Shown: piece after piece, positions 5,909 to 6,645 of the stretch
Layout: every line of letters starts with the position of its first letter
How positions within the stretch are numbered: position 1 is the first letter of the stretch
Source: Alteromonadaceae bacterium
GTDB taxonomy: Bacteria > Pseudomonadota > Gammaproteobacteria > Pseudomonadales > Oleiphilaceae
DNA: 6,645 bases
Direction: 5' to 3'
Assembly: GCA_013393545.1 (NCBI GenBank)
Contig: JABXHG010000030.1
Coordinates: 1 to 6,645, forward strand
The notes under the pieces: model-generated
The model's input: only the letters and a program-made list of their open reading frames with translations
The model's database searches: none
Told to the model about the DNA's origin: nothing
Program-made: the position numbers and the translations under genes

Positions 5909-5926
5909 TATCCCCCCCCGGGGATA
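5909..5926. repeat. C8 tract inside an inverted repeat
   Basis: TATCCCC, four further C, then GGGGATA form an 18-bp inverted repeat with a run of eight C. It sits exactly where the toxin relic ends and before the exporter relic. It may be a slippage-prone tract or a scar of a join. Confidence 0.5.
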
Positions 5927-5987
5927 TGAATTCGTTCATAGCGACAAAACCGTCTATCCGTTTTTTCTCAGGAAATTTTCTGTGCAT

Positions 5988-6356
5988 CACGAACGATTGA
6001 ATCACTGGCAATGATGGTCTGGGAAATCCTCGCAGGAATCGTATATGGCTCAATGGCATGGCTAGCCGATGGCGTACCAAAGTCTTTCTCGACGAGCAAC
6101 TTCAGGACTTGGAGGAAGCTATAAAACAAACTGTCGAAGACGACGAAGCAAAAGTCTCTGACCTGCATGTGTGGACGATTGGTTCAAACATACACGCTGC
6201 ATAGTATCTTTGGTTTCACACCGTATTGAGTCACCCACAGCGTACAGGAATCGTATTCAAGCCCAGCCTAAATCTCTGGTTCATGTAACCGTTGAGTTAA
6301 ACCAGTGCAGTACCAATCATGAATCAATGCCAGAGGAACTGCCGAATCAATGCTAA
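5988..6356 (+). pseudogene. cation diffusion facilitator (DmeF/CzcD-like metal exporter), deleted and frameshifted relic
   Basis: Three pieces of a CDF metal/H+ antiporter are in order but in different frames. Frame 2 (to about 6073) gives AMMVWEILAGIVYGSMAWLA followed by DG, the first membrane helix with the LADG metal-site motif. Frame 1 (6079-6201) gives KVFLDEQLQDLEEAIKQTVE, then DDEAKVSDLHVWTIGSNIHA, the cytoplasmic metal-binding domain. Frame 3 (6201-6356) gives IVSLVSHRIESPTAYRNRIQ and LVHVTVELNQC to TAA. Helices 2-6, about 180 residues, are missing at the 6073-6079 join. The second shift is explained by one lost base after 6200. HHER in another frame at 5985-5996 may be the N-terminus with a third lesion. 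CDF proteins are about 300-320 residues and export Co, Zn, Cd, Fe or Mn. Family call solid; metal unknown; no function expected. Confidence 0.82.
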
Positions 6357-6403
6357 TCAGAGGCAAGTTTGTATTGGCTATAGAAGCTTGCTAAATTACC
6401 GTT

Positions 6404-6505
6404 TCGTTGGGGAGTAGCCTGCTTCCGATGCTCGGAAGAGGTTGTGTCAACAAACTTTGCCCCATGCCATGGTGCGAACACCCCTCCGGTGGCGCGACCA
6501 TCTAA
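6404..6505 (+). promoter_or_regulatory. yybP-ykoY manganese riboswitch
   Basis: The conserved blocks of this Mn2+-sensing RNA are present in order: TTGGGGAGTAGCC at 6407-6419, a perfect hairpin CTTCCG/CGGAAG (6422-6438), GTCAACA at 6446-6452, a variable hairpin ATGGT...ACCAT (6469-6501) with CACC/GGTG inside, and the closing GCGCGACC at 6492-6499. In known members GGGGAGUAGC and the CAACAUAC/GC..GACC core form the two docked loops that bind Mn2+. The outer stem (TGG/CCA) is short here. These riboswitches sit in front of Mn exporters (MntP, GDT1/UPF0016 or P-type and CDF exporters) and turn them on when Mn2+ is high. The regulated gene would start beyond the right edge. Confidence 0.87.
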
Positions 6506-6513
6506 ATATCCAT

Positions 6514-6535
6514 GCCCCAAGCCGGGCGTTTTGTT
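6514..6535 (+). terminator. terminator-like hairpin in the riboswitch expression platform
   Basis: GCCC (6514-6517) and GGGC (6524-6527) flank a CAAGCC loop and are followed by GTTTTGTT. The stem is short, but its position directly after the aptamer fits a transcription-attenuating expression platform released by Mn2+ binding. Confidence 0.4.
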
Positions 6536-6645
6536 ATATCTGGTACTCAAATTCCCCGTCCCGACGCCGTCTAATTAGCCCCTTTGCCCTTTGCTTTCCT
6601 TCCCTTGCGCTTGTCCCCCGTTCCTTTGCTTCTGCCATTGGTAAC
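6536..6645 (+). other. pyrimidine-rich leader downstream of the riboswitch, no gene start
   Basis: No ATG or GTG occurs on the plus strand here, so the controlled gene begins past the window. 6571-6640 is about 80% pyrimidine (27 C and 10 G in 70 bases), with little self-pairing. C-rich, G-poor RNA like this can bind Rho. On the minus strand two short lysine/arginine-rich frames run in from the right edge, but neither resembles a family. Confidence 0.5.

Noticed and set aside
5770..6000. 76-codon plus-strand open frame
   Set aside because: It runs antisense through the RelE/ParE relic and into the start of the CDF relic in a different frame; both explain the DNA better.
6353..6550. 65-codon minus-strand open frame with a TTG start
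   Set aside because: It is antisense to the manganese riboswitch, has no ribosome site and resembles no protein family.
6534..6645. Partial basic protein tail entering from the right edge on the minus strand
   Set aside because: Two overlapping frames are open only because the strand is purine-rich; neither has a recognisable motif, and the region lies in the riboswitch leader.
1..6645. CRISPR array, tRNA, rRNA or intact transposase
   Set aside because: No regularly spaced repeats, no cloverleaf sequence, no rRNA signature and no transposase motifs were seen on either strand.

Overview
The window looks like chromosomal DNA of a marine, salt-adapted gammaproteobacterium, possibly Marinobacter-like. 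This is inferred from the gene set (UppP, a BetT-type betaine/choline transporter, an Mtr/TyrP-type aromatic amino acid permease), the fairly high G+C of the conserved genes and the protein flavour; no marker gene proves the genus. The intact core (about 307-4682) is ordinary housekeeping and transport. Both flanks are accessory DNA full of gene relics.

Layout. 1-192 is a scar: a minus-strand piece of an aldehyde dehydrogenase abuts the last ~25 codons of a plus-strand ACR3-type arsenite exporter. A strong hairpin follows (203-232), then a putative extended -10 promoter and uppP (307-1104, +), which recycles the undecaprenyl carrier lipid. Convergent to it are an aromatic amino acid permease (4682-3447, -) and a BCCT transporter with a BetT-like cytoplasmic C-terminal domain (3361-1307, -). 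These two are probably co-transcribed and end at a good intrinsic terminator (1256-1286).

4932-5535 (-) is a complete higB-higA toxin-antitoxin pair with a tightly coupled 10-bp gap. Its promoter and a likely operator lie at 5542-5578. It is flanked by a 13-bp direct repeat (4889-4901 and 5609-5621). Between it and the next relic is a long bulged hairpin (5637-5721) that resembles an integron attC in architecture but lacks canonical core sites. 5716-5907 (-) is an N-terminally destroyed RelE/ParE toxin.

5988-6356 (+) is a wrecked cation diffusion facilitator (DmeF-like metal exporter): its first membrane segment is joined to its C-terminal domain by an internal deletion, with frameshifts. 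At the right edge (about 6404-6505, +) is a yybP-ykoY manganese riboswitch, followed by a terminator-like hairpin and an 80% pyrimidine leader. It presumably controls a manganese exporter that starts beyond the window.

How it fits together: the intact genes serve envelope synthesis, osmoprotection and amino acid uptake, and show no joint pathway. The flanks share a metal theme (arsenite exporter tail, CDF exporter relic, Mn2+ riboswitch) and a toxin-antitoxin theme, which suggests an eroded accessory or metal-resistance region. I found no convincing new multi-gene system. The most valuable observations are the riboswitch, the composite relics and the attC-like hairpin.
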